Source: Clostridium chromiireducens (GTDB lineage: Bacteria; Bacillota; Clostridia; Clostridiales; Clostridiaceae). From it: a stretch of DNA of 64,000 bases. Each line of letters begins with the position of its first letter. Position 1 is the stretch's first letter. Location of the stretch: contig NZ_MZGT01000020.1 of assembly GCF_002029255.1 (NCBI RefSeq), positions 20,345 to 84,344 of the forward strand. Reading direction: 5' to 3'. This document shows, piece by piece, positions 63,854-64,000 of this stretch. Position numbers and translations under genes: made by a program. A model generated the notes under the pieces. The model saw only the letters and a list, made by a program, of their open reading frames with translations. It was not told where the DNA came from and ran no database searches.

Positions 63854-63871
63854 ATGTTGTTTTTACAACAT
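63854..63871. promoter_or_regulatory. Palindrome upstream of the GH1 gene
   Basis: ATGTTGT-TTTT-ACAACAT is a perfect 7-bp inverted repeat 32 bases upstream of the GH1 start. It could be an operator for one of the GntR-type regulators or a small leader hairpin. Confidence 0.4.
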
Positions 63872-64000
63872 GATTGAATATGTTTAGAATAAAGTAATAT
63901 TTTATTTATATAAATTTATCTATTCACTTAAGTTTTTTAAAGTACTTTAGTTGTTAAATAAATAGAAATTACTATACAATTTTGTTAGCTATCAGTTTAT

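Noticed and set aside
1..64000. tRNA, rRNA, phage or conjugative genes
   Set aside because: No cloverleaf with a GTTCRANNC-type arm next to a CCA-like end, no rRNA motif and no integrase or structural phage gene were recognised while reading the gaps; a covariance search would be needed to exclude small RNAs.

Overview
The window is a low-GC, AT-rich chromosomal segment typical of a cluster I Clostridium. The gene set resembles the solventogenic, sugar-using clostridia (C. beijerinckii group): PTS systems with PRD regulators, a short clostridial ThiC, class III fructose-bisphosphatase, FMN-binding NapH-like membrane proteins and oxygen-independent L-serine dehydratase. This is inferred from gene content and codon use; there is no rRNA to confirm it. 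I see no tRNA, rRNA, CRISPR, prophage or transposase gene.

Layout: (1) 1-1.2 kb, the start of an A-type flavodiiron protein and a decayed chemotaxis receptor. (2) 1.3-5.7 kb, an alpha-glucoside (maltose) PTS operon: RpiR regulator, EIICB, GH4 6-phospho-alpha-glucosidase and EIIA. (3) 6-11 kb, thiamine genes thiW-thiD-thiC and thiM-thiE behind a TPP riboswitch. (4) 11.7-19 kb, a predicted extracytosolic electron-transfer module: two paralogous NapH-type proteins carrying one and three flavinylation domains, ApbE flavin transferase, and an OmpR/histidine kinase pair. (5) 20-25.4 kb, L-serine dehydratase, a uridine-kinase-like protein and a DUF421/DUF4363 pair. (6) 25.4-34.2 kb, a complete arginine cluster argGHCJBDF behind a long array of ARG-box-like sites. 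(7) 34.7-42 kb, signal peptidase, a truncated UvrC-like nuclease, an iron-sulfur flavoprotein, an amino acid permease, a PaaK-like adenylating enzyme and a nucleoid-associated protein. (8) 42.4-45.8 kb, the glucose PTS (ptsG, EIIA, glcT) with a RAT/terminator leader. (9) 46.2-53.2 kb, a sigma-54/LevR-type controlled lactose/chitobiose-family PTS operon with an amino-sugar kinase and a MupG-like hydrolase. (10) 53.5-56.2 kb, a CYTH protein and fbp. (11) 56.8-60.6 kb, nagB, nagR and nagA plus another GntR regulator. (12) 61.3-63.8 kb, a ROK kinase and a GH1 beta-glucosidase.

The most unusual non-coding signal is a dispersed family of about 200-bp long stem-loops found in at least nine near-complete copies (7.7, 19.6, 20.0, 34.5, 42.1, 56.3, 56.5, 60.7 and 61.1 kb) plus fragments. 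Stem sequences differ widely between copies but stay paired, and every copy keeps the same left/right asymmetry (one arm CCGAAA with GTTGCACC-like, the other AAAGAAA or CTAGAAA with GTTGTTCC). Two subtypes occur as head-to-head composite units of about 670 bp with terminal inverted repeats (TAAAGGTATTGTG), like a MITE. One composite (21.9-22.2 kb) has lost both stem interiors.

A second new signal is regulatory. The promoters of apbE and of the single-FMN protein share the same geometry: a TATAAT -10 box followed upstream by four units at exact 11-bp spacing. These are probably targets of the neighbouring two-component regulator.
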